The translations under genes were made by a program, and so were the position numbers. Positions 63,871-64,000 of a stretch of 64,000 nt of DNA are shown here, piece after piece. The notes under the pieces were generated by a model. That model was not told the DNA's origin. It saw only the letters and a program-made list of their open reading frames with translations, and ran no database searches. Each line of letters begins with the position of its first letter. The stretch's first letter is position 1. Where the stretch lies: positions 62,001 to 126,000 of the forward strand of contig JAIUPL010000005.1 in NCBI GenBank assembly GCA_020160935.1, given 5' to 3'. Origin of the DNA: Bacteroidota bacterium (lineage in GTDB: Bacteria; Bacteroidota; Bacteroidia; Chitinophagales; Saprospiraceae).

Positions 63871-64000
63871 GCGGCGAAGGTAAGGCGCAAGCGTTCAGAA
63901 TTTCTTTTCCAATGACCGAACAATCGATTTACAAGGCCCGACAAACTGCATGCGATACATGTAGCCGGTGGTTAAAGTTCATTTGGCAGTTTAAGAATTT

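Overview
The window reads as a chromosomal segment from a member of the Bacteroidota, probably Saprospiria-like. The evidence is: type IX secretion (T9SS) C-terminal sorting domains on at least four large secreted proteins (3257-7123, 12876-14636, 14795-16969 and a gliding-type one at 44762-47185); TonB-dependent receptors with carboxypeptidase-regulatory N-termini; the Bacteroidota promoter form TTTG-N20-TAnnTTTG in front of a tRNA-Met; and few Shine-Dalgarno-like sites. No rRNA, CRISPR array, prophage or classical insertion sequence was seen.

Layout. 1-3.2 kb: a metal-binding HMA-type protein, tRNA-Met, coaX and an outer-membrane barrel protein. 3.2-20.2 kb: a 1288-residue cell-surface protein built from 21 cysteine-paired repeats, a two-component system, a coiled-coil membrane protein, a TonB-dependent receptor, a metzincin-like secreted protease, a beta-helix protein and small lipoproteins. 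20.7-29.6 kb: a seven-gene operon (adaptor, TolC, ABC ATPase, two permeases, NtrC-type regulator, histidine kinase) with a candidate sigma-54 promoter ahead of the first gene, forming a self-regulated MacAB-TolC-like exporter. 29.7-37.6 kb: DUF4153 membrane protein, YdjM-type membrane protein, GH32 fructan hydrolase and cdsA. 37.6-39.2 kb: an AAA ATPase plus DUF3226/TOPRIM pair that looks like a mobile defence cassette. 39.4-47.2 kb: outer-membrane barrel, TPR protein and IgGFc-binding-like T9SS cargo. 47.4-58.9 kb: mostly housekeeping genes (glycosyltransferase, def, ruvX, DUF2723 protein, OmpH/Skp, MlaF-like ATPase, fbp). 59-63.9 kb: a REP-associated tyrosine transposase (RAYT) between two perfect palindromes, an O-antigen-ligase-like protein, a Wzz-like protein and meaB.

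The most striking feature is not a gene. Seventeen two-armed palindromic elements, and about six one-armed relatives, lie between genes. Their arms consist of short words of about 7-10 nt repeated in tandem, and the words differ from locus to locus. Almost all abut or overlap a stop codon, and in several genes the element supplies the stop and the last few codons. Shared inner cores recur under different outer words: GTAGAGTNSACC at six hairpin loci and as a direct repeat at a seventh, plus two other core types. The RAYT locus has the same arrangement with arms of 46 and 45 bp. I know of no described family with this modular, stop-codon-anchored design; it may be a REP/BIME-like system. Canonical intrinsic terminators also occur (3.1, 20.4, 29.7, 39.3 and 62.8 kb), so the hairpins are not simply this genome's terminators.
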